Shown here in pieces: positions 18,730 to 28,053 of a DNA stretch of 64,000 nucleotides (positions are counted from its first letter, which is position 1; each line of letters opens with the position of its first letter). The DNA lies in assembly GCF_017874735.1 (NCBI RefSeq), contig NZ_JAGGLV010000020.1, positions 82,437-146,436 on the forward strand, written 5' to 3'. Source of the DNA: Paenibacillus silagei (GTDB lineage: Bacteria; Bacillota; Bacilli; Paenibacillales; Paenibacillaceae). The notes beneath the pieces are model-generated. The model did not search any database and was not told where the DNA came from. It was given only the letters and a program-made list of their open reading frames with translations. Both the position numbers and the translations under genes were made by a program.

Positions 18730-19305
18730 TTACCTGCTGTCCCCTTGCCCTGTTCTGCCGAAGCCTTGGAGGACTGTATTAACCAGCAGCTTCGGAGCGT
18801 CATTCTTCGCCAGATTCCCCTTCTGAATCTCCTGCCAGGCAACGAACAAGAGATTATACATGACCGTGATGATCCAGTGGGCGGGCATTCCGGTATTCAG
18901 CAGACCGCGTGCCTGCCAGCCCTCCACCGCTTCACGCAGCGGCTGCTTGATCCTTGCTTCCTCGGCTACAATATGCGGATTCTCGTCCACTGAGGCTGCA
19001 GAGCTGAGAAAAGACACCTTGCCGCCCAAAGGAATCAGCACCTCGAACACTTCCGTCAGGAATGGGAGCATATCATGCTCCTCTGCGGTAACTCCCCCGA
19101 GCGCTTCTTCCACCAGCCCGATCGCATTCAGCGCCAGCGCATCCAGCAGCAGCTCCCTGGTAGAGAAATACCGGTGCAGCGTCGCAATACCGATCCCTGA
19201 GTGATCTGCTATCTCCTGCAGTGTAGCCGTCGGCTTCATCGCCAGCAGCTCCGTCGATGCATCCAGAATGGCCTTCCGTTTGGTATCTTTAACACTGGTT
19301 TTCAT
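18730..19305 (-). CDS. TetR-family transcriptional regulator
   Basis: A 191-residue repressor. The N-terminal DNA-binding domain (about 8-55) reads AILDASTELLAMKPTATLQ then EIADHSGIGIATLHRYFSTRELL, a clear TetR helix-turn-helix. The helical C-terminal part (60-190) would bind an unknown ligand. The upstream AT-rich stretch 19330-19400 holds ATAATGATA-type repeats that could be its operator. It likely controls itself and the GNAT gene. Confidence 0.88.
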   Translation of the reverse strand: MKTSVKDTKRKAILDASTELLAMKPTATLQEIADHSGIGIATLHRYFSTRELLLDALALNAIGLVEEALGGVTAEEHDMLPFLTEVFEVLIPLGGKVSFLSSAASVDENPHIVAEEARIKQPLREAVEGWQARGLLNTGMPAHWIITVMYNLLFVAWQEIQKGNLAKNDAPKLLVNTVLQGFGRTGQGDSR

Positions 19306-19456
19306 GAATATAGGCCTGCCTCTGCTGTAGGATGAGTGATATTTCAGTTAACATAATGATACTTTAATTATTATAATGATATGTTTATCTATCATTTGAG
19401 TTTATTTTATACCGGGAGGTGGGTGGTGTCAAACCTCCAATGCGCGTTGGCGAAGG

Positions 19457-19648
19457 GTTAACTGTATTTCATGCAACTAAACTGAACAATGCTGGCTCTA
19501 TGTGCGGTTTAATTGCATTTGGTACATCAATTTAAAAGTAAATGATCTAAAAGTCTGCTTTCGCCTCATTTTAATTGTACAGAATACAGTTAACTCAGCT
19601 TATCCGGGCTTTAGGCTACTTTTAGATGTACTGAATACAATTAAACTC
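19457..19648. repeat. Four copies of a ~24-bp motif, two in each orientation
   Basis: Copies at 19457-19484 and 19506-19528 (inverted) and at 19573-19596 and 19625-19648 (direct). The direct form resembles TTGTACNGAATACARTTAA. The two outer-left copies can pair with the two right copies, so transcripts could fold into a long hairpin. It occupies the 19306-19740 intergenic stretch together with the GH51 terminator. Function unknown. Confidence 0.6.
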
Positions 19649-19654
19649 ACTCTT

Positions 19655-19693
19655 ACAAAAAGAAGGGAAGACGGCAACCTCACGTCTCCCCCA
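19655..19693 (-). terminator. Terminator of the GH51 gene
   Basis: Minus strand GGGGGAGACG and CGTCTTCCC pair around a nine-base loop and are followed by TTCTTTTTG. It is about 50 bases after the GH51 stop codon. Confidence 0.8.
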
Positions 19694-19740
19694 TATTCCT
19701 TTTATTTGATCTTTCGAGCATTACTTTCGCCCAAATCACC

Positions 19741-21687
19741 TTACCTTACCCCGCACTCCATCCGCAGCACATGAAAAGACTTCGGCCCCAGCTCATACAC
19801 CATCGAGTCCGCGGTTTCAAGCGGCACAAGCTTAGGCGCGATGTTGCGCGGAGCCTCAATAGAGTTCACGTCCGCCTCCTGCCCCTGCATGACATACGCC
19901 ACCCCGCGTCCAGTTAAGGACAGCGCGGTCTCCAGTTCTACCTGAACCTTACGGTCCAGGGTGTTCACCAGCTTCACATAAAGGACTTGCTGCTCCTCAT
20001 CATAAGAAACAGTGTAAGGAATCTCCTCCTGATCATGTACGGTCTGGAGCACCTTTGTTCCCATCAGCGTACTGTACATTTGCTGCACATAATAACTTGG
20101 CGTACCGTAGCTGCTCTCCCCATCGAACCAGATCATATCCGGCGACCACTGAGCGTAGCCGAGTCTGGCGAACAACGGAGCGTAAGAGGCCAGCACGACA
20201 ATGTCGGCATTGCGCTCCAGGCCTGTCAGGAATGCAGCTTCTGCCAGCGCAGCGCCCCAGCTGTTGAAGTGCGGCGAATTCATCCCGTTGCCATAGTGAC
20301 CCGCATATTCCCCGGCGAACACCTTGATGTCTCTCGGATACTGATCATAGAAATGCACATTCTCGCACAGCCATTCCGGCTTCACATAATAATGCTCATC
20401 GATAGCGTAGACGAAGTTCGGATTACCCGCAGCCCGCTTACGATAATATTCCCACGCCCGGGTGTAGTTGTCTGAGCTGACATCCGGCCCCGCAGACCCG
20501 ATTAGCTGCACAGATGGATACTTGGCATGAATCGCCTGCTCGAACAGATCGTACCTGGTGAAAAAGTCTGCATGCTCCGTCTCCCACTGCTCATTGCCGA
20601 TTCCAATCATCTCCAGACCAAACGGCTCTGGGTGACCCATCTCACTCCGCAAGCGGCCCCACGGTGAATCCACCGGTCCGTTGGCGAATTCCAGCAGGTC
20701 CAGCGCATCCTGGATATACTCCTGGAAATCTTCATCATGCACGCCCACATGCTCTGTAGACTGGAACTGGCAAGCCAGCCCGACATTCAGCACCGGAATC
20801 GGCCGCGCTCCCAGATATTCACACAGCAGAAAATACTCATAAAAACCGATCCCCAGACTCTGATTATAGTGGCTATACTCGCTCGTGTACTGATTCTCTT
20901 CATGATTGCCGTGCAGAGCCCAGCGGCTGCTGTTATTCTTGCGCTGCTCGGCGGCTCCCACACTCCGCTTCCATTGGTAACGGTTCTCCAGGTTATAGCC
21001 CTCAACAATACACCCTCCGGGGAACCGCAGGAAGCCTGGCTTCATCTCCTCCAGCAGCCCGACCAGATCCCGGCGGAACAGACCCAGCACCGCGTCGGAG
21101 GGAATCATGGAGACGAAGTCGAAGCAGACCATACCCGGAGCATCCAGCCGGATGACGAAATCCCCATACAATACAGGCTCATTGCAGCTAAGCTGCGCTG
21201 TATAACGTGTCCACTCTTCCCCTACCGCTGTCGCGATGACAGCCTGCGCCATAACCGTACTATTTTGCTCAACCGAAACTTCAATGCCGCCTGCATAACC
21301 CTCCGCTCTGGCATAGAAGGATACCTCATACGATAGTCCCTGCTTCAGAGAGACTCCATCATAGGCCTTATTGGTAAAAGCTTTCTGCGTCTCCCCGGCG
21401 GTAAACGCCAGATAATGAGGATTCACCTCATTCTGCGGATGCTCCGCCCCAATCTGAAGTGTGGCTCCACTTGCCTCTGCGGGATAAGCTGTCCAACCAT
21501 AAAGACCGTCATGACTCTCGCTGTAGCTCTCCCTGTCACCCTGCGCCTTCATGAACTCAAAGGAACGGTTCTCAATCATCTCGGCATGCAGCCCGCCGTC
21601 CAGACCATAGTTGATATCCTCGAAGAAGAGCCCAATCATCCCCTTGGATATCGATACTCCAGGCTTATCTGTAATTTGTAGTTTCAT
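19741..21687 (-). CDS. Alpha-L-arabinofuranosidase, GH51
   Basis: Releases L-arabinose from arabinoxylan-derived oligosaccharides. The 648-residue protein has no signal peptide, so it is intracellular. An N-terminal carbohydrate-binding-like beta domain (about 60-200) precedes the GH51 barrel. The barrel has the acid/base Glu in EMIGIGNEQWE (near 360) and the nucleophile Glu in VFAGEYAGHYG (near 455). The C-terminal alpha-L-AF_C beta domain ends with LGPKSFHVLRMEC. The ATG at 21687 has GGAGGGAAATAA. It follows the GH5 gene by about 60 bases on the same strand, likely as one transcript. Confidence 0.9.
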   Translation of the reverse strand: MKLQITDKPGVSISKGMIGLFFEDINYGLDGGLHAEMIENRSFEFMKAQGDRESYSESHDGLYGWTAYPAEASGATLQIGAEHPQNEVNPHYLAFTAGETQKAFTNKAYDGVSLKQGLSYEVSFYARAEGYAGGIEVSVEQNSTVMAQAVIATAVGEEWTRYTAQLSCNEPVLYGDFVIRLDAPGMVCFDFVSMIPSDAVLGLFRRDLVGLLEEMKPGFLRFPGGCIVEGYNLENRYQWKRSVGAAEQRKNNSSRWALHGNHEENQYTSEYSHYNQSLGIGFYEYFLLCEYLGARPIPVLNVGLACQFQSTEHVGVHDEDFQEYIQDALDLLEFANGPVDSPWGRLRSEMGHPEPFGLEMIGIGNEQWETEHADFFTRYDLFEQAIHAKYPSVQLIGSAGPDVSSDNYTRAWEYYRKRAAGNPNFVYAIDEHYYVKPEWLCENVHFYDQYPRDIKVFAGEYAGHYGNGMNSPHFNSWGAALAEAAFLTGLERNADIVVLASYAPLFARLGYAQWSPDMIWFDGESSYGTPSYYVQQMYSTLMGTKVLQTVHDQEEIPYTVSYDEEQQVLYVKLVNTLDRKVQVELETALSLTGRGVAYVMQGQEADVNSIEAPRNIAPKLVPLETADSMVYELGPKSFHVLRMECGVR

Positions 21688-21745
21688 TTATTTCCCTCCG
21701 CCACTTTCCCTTGTCTGTATTTCTTCCAGTTCTCTCTATCCACGC

Positions 21746-22759
21746 CTACAAATAAGAAATAATCTCAGACGTAATGCTGCTGTCGTAGCGGTCGGAGATG
21801 CCGAAGTCCATCTTTTTATACGTCCATGCGGCCCGCCCGATCTTGTATTGCTCGAACACCCCGTGCACGTCCTTGTACCAGTTCACCACGCTCTGAGATG
21901 GGGCTTGCTCAATGACTCCATACTCGCCGCAGTACAGATACACATTCCGCTCTGCTGCAACGTCGATGGCATTCTGGATCAGGCTGGTCATGTATGCTGG
22001 ACCCATCTCGTGGATACCTTCTGCATGCAGCCCCGAGCCGAAAGCGCCAATGGCCGCCGAAGTGCTGCGGTAGTTCTCCAGGTCACCCGGATAGTCCATG
22101 CTGCTCTTTGGCATCTGCTCCACCCAAGCCGCACGCTGGTGTGTGAACAGGAACGGCTCATAGAAGTGGAAGGTGTATACGATATTCTCATCAAAAGGCT
22201 GATCCAGCAGCCCGAGGGTATGCACGCTGTTCCACTGGATGCCGCCGATGACAATTTTGGTCTCTGGGGCATGCTTGCGGATCTCGGCAATCGTCCGTTG
22301 GGCCAGCGCATTCCAGCGGCTGCTGTCCTGCTCCACAATCTCATTCAATAATTCAAAAGCCACAGTATCCTTATAGTCGGCATACCGGCTGGCAATCGCC
22401 TTCCACAGATTCAGGAACCGTTCCTGGAGCGCCGGGTCATCGAACAGGGAATTCTCGGCCACGCTATTGAAGGAGAAGCCCGGCGTCTTATGCAGATCAA
22501 TAATAAGATTCAGCCCATTAGCAGCACACCAGCGGATGCAGTTGTCGATATGCTTGAACCCGGCGTAAGCCTCTGCATTCCCTGTATCCTCTATCACTTC
22601 ATAATCCACCGGCAGCCGGACATGGTCCAGGCCCCACGAAGCAATCGTCTCAATATCCTTCTCCGTAATGAAGCTCTCATAATGGGCATGCTGATACGGA
22701 CACTGGGACAGCCAGCCTCCGAGATTCACCCCTCTGGTATAACCCGTCCATTCTTTCAT
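21746..22759 (-). CDS. GH5-family glycoside hydrolase (cellulase-like)
   Basis: A 337-residue intracellular TIM-barrel enzyme. It has WGLDHVRLPVDYEV, the acid/base Glu in FELLNEI (about 125), HFYEP and the nucleophile Glu in YCGEYGV (about 280). No signal peptide, so it should cleave imported beta-linked oligosaccharides rather than polymer. An ATG three codons upstream (22768) touches the GGAGAGG; the ATG at 22759 is better placed. It is transcribed away from the AraC gene at 22947 and leads toward GH51. Confidence 0.87.
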   Translation of the reverse strand: MKEWTGYTRGVNLGGWLSQCPYQHAHYESFITEKDIETIASWGLDHVRLPVDYEVIEDTGNAEAYAGFKHIDNCIRWCAANGLNLIIDLHKTPGFSFNSVAENSLFDDPALQERFLNLWKAIASRYADYKDTVAFELLNEIVEQDSSRWNALAQRTIAEIRKHAPETKIVIGGIQWNSVHTLGLLDQPFDENIVYTFHFYEPFLFTHQRAAWVEQMPKSSMDYPGDLENYRSTSAAIGAFGSGLHAEGIHEMGPAYMTSLIQNAIDVAAERNVYLYCGEYGVIEQAPSQSVVNWYKDVHGVFEQYKIGRAAWTYKKMDFGISDRYDSSITSEIISYL

Positions 22760-22946
22760 CACGATCATCCTCTCCGGCCTCAGCCTTCATTGTAAGCTCT
22801 TACTCCTACCTGTCTTAAGCATAGATAAACCCTGGCCGCAGGACAATTACACATCGTGCGTAAGTACTAACCTATTGTGCAATCTCCCTTTGCAAGGCAG
22901 CCTATTTGCTATTACAATAGATCTATCTGCTATGTGGGAGGCTCCT

Positions 22947-23756
22947 ATGAACATACACAATATCGGCTACAATCACAGCCATGACGCGGACTTCATCATT
23001 AACCGGCCCCAGGGCTCGGGCGACCATATGCTATTGCTGCTGAAGACCCAGGCCATCTTCACTTTGGAGGGAGAGAGCCGGGTGACAGGGCCGGACTCCT
23101 TCATCCTGTACAGCGAGCATACTCCTCAGCTCTACCGGGCATACGGGCCGCAGTTCACCAATGACTGGTTCCATTTCCGGCTGGACAACCCCGACGATGA
23201 AGCGCTGCTGGAGCGGCTGGCGATCCCCAAGGATGAAGTCATCCCGATTGGCGACCTGAACGAGCTGTCGATCATCATTAACCATTTGTGCTATGAGGTG
23301 TATTCCGAGAACCCGCATCAGGACGAGACGATCGAATTATATCTGCGCCTATTCTTCATTAAGCTGAGCAACCGGATTCACTCTACCCAGAAGGAAGTCG
23401 GCAACACGCACTTCAACAAGATGTCCGTCATCCGCACCAAAATCTTCAACCAGCCCTTCCTGAACTGGACCATCGATGGGCTGTCCCACGAGTTGACCAT
23501 GAGCCGCTCCTGCTTCCAGCACCTGTATAAAGATTACTTCGGCGTAAGCCCGATGGCCGACGTTATTGCCAGCCGGATCGAACATGCCAAATACCTGCTC
23601 ACCACCACAGACATCTCCGTCAAAAAAATCGCCGAAATGAGCGGCTACGCCAGCGAGATCCACTTCATGCGCCAGTTCAAGCAGCAGACGGGGCTGACGC
23701 CGTCACAGTATAGGAAAAAACAAAAAATAACCCCAAAAAGCGGGGTATTACCTTGA
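22947..23756 (+). CDS. AraC-family transcriptional regulator
   Basis: A 269-residue cytoplasmic regulator. The N-terminal cupin-like sugar-binding part (1-150) leads to a C-terminal AraC double helix-turn-helix (about 165-262; MSRSCFQHLYKDYFGVSP, then IAEMSGYASEIHFMRQFKQQTGLTPSQYR). The frame is open upstream, but the ATG at 22947 follows GGGAGG at a good distance. It is divergent from the GH5-GH51 pair and is probably their activator. The short hairpin ACCCC/GGGGT at 23736-23752 overlaps its 3' end. Confidence 0.88.
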   Translation: MNIHNIGYNHSHDADFIINRPQGSGDHMLLLLKTQAIFTLEGESRVTGPDSFILYSEHTPQLYRAYGPQFTNDWFHFRLDNPDDEALLERLAIPKDEVIPIGDLNELSIIINHLCYEVYSENPHQDETIELYLRLFFIKLSNRIHSTQKEVGNTHFNKMSVIRTKIFNQPFLNWTIDGLSHELTMSRSCFQHLYKDYFGVSPMADVIASRIEHAKYLLTTTDISVKKIAEMSGYASEIHFMRQFKQQTGLTPSQYRKKQKITPKSGVLP

Positions 23757-23794
23757 AACAAGTAGAGTGCTTAATGCGGGCTTGGATGTACACT

Positions 23795-23814
23795 GCCTGA
23801 TTTGTAAATCAGGC
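23795..23814. repeat. 20-bp near-perfect palindrome at the left edge of the AT-rich island
   Basis: GCCTGATTT and AAATCAGGC face each other across two bases. It lies about 60 bases before the switch from GC-rich to AT-rich sequence (near 23870). It could be an operator, an integration-related site or a hairpin. The stretch 23757-23945 holds only a doubtful 42-codon frame (23767-23895, GTG start). Confidence 0.5.
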
Positions 23815-23945
23815 CAGACTATTTGTGAGAGTCCTAGCTTGGCGGGGCTTACAGCACCGTCAAAATTTTTAAACAACTCTAGTCATATCGCATGAGTTGT
23901 AAAGTTCTAAACATAGTAGTGATAGAAACTAAATAAAATTTTTAT

Positions 23946-25262
23946 TTATCTCACATTTGTTCCTACTAGACTCGCTTTAAACCAACCTCTCAAGTAATCA
24001 AAGAAGACATAATTTAAAGCATTACTATCTTGACTACTATTAAAGACTATGCCTGTAATCCCCTTTCTTTTTGCACATTGAGCAATAAATGTAGGTACTA
24101 AATACTCTAAACCGGATGAAGTATTTACGCTAAAGCTGCAAAACTGGACTAATGGAGTATCCTTTTCAGTTAAATCAATTAAATCAACTGTTTTAATCAA
24201 TTCAAGTTTCATAATATCGACAGAAATGTTGCTATTTTTCAAACATTCTTTTATTGCAACATCTTTGTTATCGCAAGTATATAACTCCCCATGTCCTGAA
24301 TAATTAAAACGTCCAATTCCTGTGACCCCATAAGGTGCAGAAAACATTTCTTCTGTAGTATATGGAATTTCTCTTTTTTCAGAATCCCTTGGTCTTGCTC
24401 TGAATAATAGAGTATTGTTGTGAACAGTTCTTATTTTAATGTTATTTAATTCATCGAATATTTTCTTTCCTACATTATGTTCAAGCCCTAGCATCGGGAA
24501 TTTTGCCAAATAATTATAGAACGACAAAGCTTCTTCTTTTGTTATACTGTTAAGTAGTTCAGTTGAACTAACTGTACTTACCATTGACTTAACTGGTATT
24601 TTATCACTCGTATCATTCATTACAAAGAATGAGTCTATTTCACCTTTTTCCAAAACCTCATTTTCAATTTTGAATTTAGATGGAGAAATCCCAGATAATA
24701 TGCTCTTTACATTTTGATTATCTATGTTTAAGGATGGGTATGCTTTTTCAAAAGTCTCTTTTGGTACAACTAGATTCTTAAATTGATTGCTAGTTGCAGC
24801 CTCTAATGCCATCTTTACCTCTGGTATGATCCCTACTCTGGTAGCCTCTATTGCTGCCGTCACTATTCTTGTTGCTTCAGGGGTGATCCCTATTCTAAAC
24901 GCCTCTTTTGCTGCCATACCCATTTTTGTCACTTCAGGATTAATTCCTATCTTTGCGAAATTTAATCCTTCTATCCGTACCTCTGGTGAGATTCCTCTTG
25001 TAGCCTCCATTGCTGCTAACCCAACTTTTGTTGCATCATAATAAATTCCATTTTCAAGAAAATCAAACATTGCCATCCTTGCCTCTGATGAGATTCCTAT
25101 TCTTGTAGCCTCCATTGCTGCCATTCCTATTTTTGTAGTTTCAGGGATGATTCCTATCCTTATAGAATTCCCCATCGCCAACTTTGTATTATCAGAGACA
25201 TTATAAGTTTTATTCAATTCATCTTTCTCAGATACTGATGATTTTTCTGAGTCATCTAACAT
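23946..25262 (-). CDS. RES-domain protein with N-terminal degenerate helical repeats
   Basis: RES-domain toxins degrade NAD+; the fold is related to ADP-ribosyltransferases. This 438-residue protein starts at ATG 25262 after GGAGGG. Residues about 30-160 hold six to seven copies of an 18-19 residue repeat (IGIxPExTKIGMAAMEATR type). A spacer follows. The C-terminal RES domain (about 280-430) has LLFRARPRD, GIGRFNYSGHGELYT, a Glu in AIKECL and the serine region GIVFNSSQ, so the R, E and S positions look intact. No Xre-type antitoxin gene, the usual RES partner, is adjacent. DarG lies 280 bases upstream. AT-rich, unlike flanking genes, suggesting transfer. The repeat region is not recognised. 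Confidence 0.72.
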   Translation of the reverse strand: MLDDSEKSSVSEKDELNKTYNVSDNTKLAMGNSIRIGIIPETTKIGMAAMEATRIGISSEARMAMFDFLENGIYYDATKVGLAAMEATRGISPEVRIEGLNFAKIGINPEVTKMGMAAKEAFRIGITPEATRIVTAAIEATRVGIIPEVKMALEAATSNQFKNLVVPKETFEKAYPSLNIDNQNVKSILSGISPSKFKIENEVLEKGEIDSFFVMNDTSDKIPVKSMVSTVSSTELLNSITKEEALSFYNYLAKFPMLGLEHNVGKKIFDELNNIKIRTVHNNTLLFRARPRDSEKREIPYTTEEMFSAPYGVTGIGRFNYSGHGELYTCDNKDVAIKECLKNSNISVDIMKLELIKTVDLIDLTEKDTPLVQFCSFSVNTSSGLEYLVPTFIAQCAKRKGITGIVFNSSQDSNALNYVFFDYLRGWFKASLVGTNVR

Positions 25263-25545
25263 TTCTGTCCCTCCAACGATACTATAATTCAAAAACTTTC
25301 CTCTAAAATACTACGAAAATACAAGAAAGAGGTGAAGATGAGGGGGAAAATATTCAAAGAGGAATATCCATTAAACAAAATGTTTAAGCTGACTGTCCCT
25401 TTGATTTTGAATACAAACTATAAAAGTTTCTGTAGGATAATCTGATTTAAGTTTTCTGAGTTAAAAATCAAAGGCTTCCCAAAATGTTGAGGAGGATTAA
25501 TCAAATTTTTACTTAATGACTATTGCTAAAATAATATTTGTCCAC

Positions 25546-26577
25546 CTAATGAATATTATTCTTAATAATGGTATAACCTATTAATTCTTTTTTAAGTAAG
25601 TTAGCTTGCATTAAAAATGCTATTCCCTGCATAATTTCTTGTCTAGAAAATCGATTAGCCTTATCATCTGACCATGATAAAAATTTATTAATAATTTCCT
25701 CTTCAGATAGAGTACCATCTTCCTCTATTAAGAAGAGTATAGTTGTAAGACATTCCAATTCGTGATCAGTATTTATCGAATTAATAAAAGTACAGGCTCT
25801 TTCAATTAAGGGTGCTAAAAATGTTAATTTCAACTCAACATTTTCACTAACTATTTTTTTAAAGAGAATAGACTTAGCTTCTTCAGTATTTCTCACATTA
25901 TGATAAATTTGATATTCTCTAATATTTCGACTGATAATAGTTATAGAATTATCATAAGGTCCATATAAATGTTTTTGGAAATTAAAGTATTTTTTTTCAG
26001 AAAAAATATCTACCATGAATGCTGTTTTCTGTAGCCGAAGTTTATTAAATTGAAGGAGTTGATTCTTGATTTCCATTAATACCAAAGCCGAAGTGCTTAA
26101 TTTAGGTTCAGCAGTAGGTTGAGAAATGTAGCTCTTGGAAGGTTCAAATATAAGAATGTCTGTAGTAAGAGCTGTCGTTTCTAATTTTTTTTCAATTAGT
26201 GGCTTAACTTCTCCCCATATTAAACCGCCATTACCACTACCTAGTGGGGGAATGGAAATACTCTTTATTTTCAGTTGTCTAATAAGATCATTTAACGCAT
26301 CCAGGCCCTTTTCTATATACGAAATTTTAGATTTCTCACGCCACTTATCTTTTGTTGGAAAGTTAATAATTAGTTTTCCCTGTTCGTTGGAGTAATGTAA
26401 TTTCCCAACCGTGAGGATACCACTTTTACAAGCTTTTATATAATCTTTGTTGTTCTCTGGGAATTGCAATTTAAACTGATAAGCAATCCCTTTTCCCATA
26501 TATCCTTCACAATTGACTGTATTAACTAAAGCTTCTGTATATGACTTTAATAAATCACCTGAAGTATAGGTTATCAA
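25546..26577 (-). CDS. darG: DarG antitoxin (macrodomain DNA ADP-ribosyl glycohydrolase)
   Basis: Removes ADP-ribose from DNA and holds the DarT toxin in check. The N-terminal macrodomain (1-150) starts with ITYTSGDLL and has ALVNTVNCEGYMGKGIAYQFK and IPPLGSGNGGLIW, the ribose- and phosphate-binding loops. The C-terminal region (about 165-343) matches the DarG toxin-binding part with FNKLRLQK and HLYGPYD. It starts at a TTG with AGGAGG eight bases before, 40 bases after the darT stop. The weak start codon may set the ratio between toxin and antitoxin. Confidence 0.88.
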   Translation of the reverse strand: MITYTSGDLLKSYTEALVNTVNCEGYMGKGIAYQFKLQFPENNKDYIKACKSGILTVGKLHYSNEQGKLIINFPTKDKWREKSKISYIEKGLDALNDLIRQLKIKSISIPPLGSGNGGLIWGEVKPLIEKKLETTALTTDILIFEPSKSYISQPTAEPKLSTSALVLMEIKNQLLQFNKLRLQKTAFMVDIFSEKKYFNFQKHLYGPYDNSITIISRNIREYQIYHNVRNTEEAKSILFKKIVSENVELKLTFLAPLIERACTFINSINTDHELECLTTILFLIEEDGTLSEEEIINKFLSWSDDKANRFSRQEIMQGIAFLMQANLLKKELIGYTIIKNNIH

Positions 26578-26617
26578 TTAACTTCCTCCTTTCTATATAG
26601 AATTAATTATAGCGGGC

Positions 26618-27208
26618 TTAAAACCAACTTCTAATGTTGACATAGGGTCTATTACCATTTATCCCGTATTGATCTAAAATATCCTCAACCAATTGTTTCG
26701 TTTGCTCACTGCGCACATTAATTGAATGAAAACCTTCTGCAGGCACTGTAAGATCAGTCAAACATTCGGCCATCTTGACATGTTTAGAGTATTCATCAAT
26801 TAAACCTTTCTTGGTTAACACAGCCCAATCTATTTCAGAAAAACCTTCGTCATAATCGAGTAAATTACATTCATCAATTGATAAAGGATGTTTGGGAAGA
26901 ATTTTAAAATTATTATGCTTTGCCTTAACTCGTGTTATACAAATATAAACAAATTCATCTTTCCAATAAGTATGTTTTACAGCAACATCAAATGAAGAGT
27001 ATGGGTGAAAATGAAAAGGGGTATAAATATCAAGCCCCAATTGAGTTCTTTTATGTATTATATCAGGATTAGCAACATCCTCAAAGATAGCTCCACTTTC
27101 TAATAAAGTTCTCCTTGGAATAAGTCCATGTTCTATAATGGATTCAAGATTATCTAACTTAGTTAAATGATATAATAATTTTCCATCTTTAGCTAAATCA
27201 ATGCCCAT
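26618..27208 (-). CDS. darT: DarT toxin (DNA thymidine ADP-ribosyltransferase, DUF4433)
   Basis: Uses NAD+ to attach ADP-ribose to thymidine in single-stranded DNA, blocking replication; DarTG systems act in phage defence. The 196-residue protein has the NAD-binding start LLYHLTKLDNLESI, the ARTT-loop region and the catalytic Glu (E148) in MAECL. All key positions appear intact, so the toxin is probably active. An ATG at 27214 sits too close to AGGAGG; the one at 27208 is spaced correctly. It lies directly upstream of darG, the standard order. Confidence 0.88.
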   Translation of the reverse strand: MGIDLAKDGKLLYHLTKLDNLESIIEHGLIPRRTLLESGAIFEDVANPDIIHKRTQLGLDIYTPFHFHPYSSFDVAVKHTYWKDEFVYICITRVKAKHNNFKILPKHPLSIDECNLLDYDEGFSEIDWAVLTKKGLIDEYSKHVKMAECLTDLTVPAEGFHSINVRSEQTKQLVEDILDQYGINGNRPYVNIRSWF

Positions 27209-28053
27209 TTTCATTACCTCCTAGTATTTTTTATCATATAGAACTATTCGTGCCTAAAGACTCACTTCTTTAGTCTTATTTTCGACATTCAAAATCCATA
27301 TTCCTCCACAAATATCTATTTTTTGTTTTGTTCGCAAATAACTTTCACAATGAGACAAAACAAATCCAGGACTTTAGATCCTAGTAGAATGACTTGTTAA
27401 CCCAAACCCTTTTCTGTCTTTAACTTTTTTCAGGAGATAGATTTTGTAGAACTTGCGTGCTATTCAGAGTTAAATTATGTAAACGGCGCATTGATGTTTG
27501 AGCATCATTCTACTGAATTGGGAAGGAGAGATCCTTGCTTGAGTATCGAATGTTACTTGGTTACATTCAAAGCAATAAAAGCACTCTTACCTAAATGCTC
27601 AAACTTATGGTATAGGGAGTTCACCTAAATTTTCAAATACGGTTTCCGCCTACAACAAAGTAAAAATGAATACGGTTACATCCTTGCATTAAAAATTCCA
27701 CTATAATATTCAAGAAACAATGACAAGGAAAAATTCTATCTAAACCCTTCCTTGGAATCCCCATTTAAAGTAAGTTCTCCAATATGATAAAATTACAATT
27801 AGAAGCTCTTTTATAGTGCTCTTTGCAATCCTTTATTATTTCTCTAACTACCCAATACAGTTATCGAAGCTAAAATTACATATCGACATTCTTGATCATG
27901 TTTAATTACCGTTGACACAAAATTCATATCGGAAATCTACTTGATTCTCCCGTCAAAATCTTAAGATCAAAAAACGCTTGAATTGAGATTCAAGCGTTTT
28001 TTATTTTTCACTGATTCAAGATAAGCCAAGAGCAGAGATATACAATCAATACG
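27209..28053. other. AT-rich intergenic stretch between darT and the second RES gene
   Basis: No convincing gene. An inverted repeat CTAAAG/CTTTAG at 27258-27277 lies in the darT leader. A plus-strand frame is open from about 27394 to 27628 (last 44 codons from ATG 27494) but has no ribosome binding site and no recognised homology; it may be a gene remnant. A strong hairpin terminator sits at 27971-28000. Confidence 0.5.
27971..28000 (-). terminator. Terminator of the second RES gene (works in both directions by sequence)
   Basis: Perfect 12-bp stem AAAACGCTTGAA/TTCAAGCGTTTT with a six-base loop and T-rich flanks on both strands, about 55 bases after the RES stop codon. Confidence 0.85.

Noticed and set aside
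23780..23830. tRNA-like anticodon arm (CTGATTTGTAAATCAG)
   Set aside because: It resembles a tRNA-Thr arm, but the loop length is wrong and no acceptor stem, D arm or T arm can be formed around it.
27257..27277. Inverted repeat before darT as a riboswitch or toxin RNA
   Set aside because: Only a 6-bp stem; too weak for more than a possible operator note.
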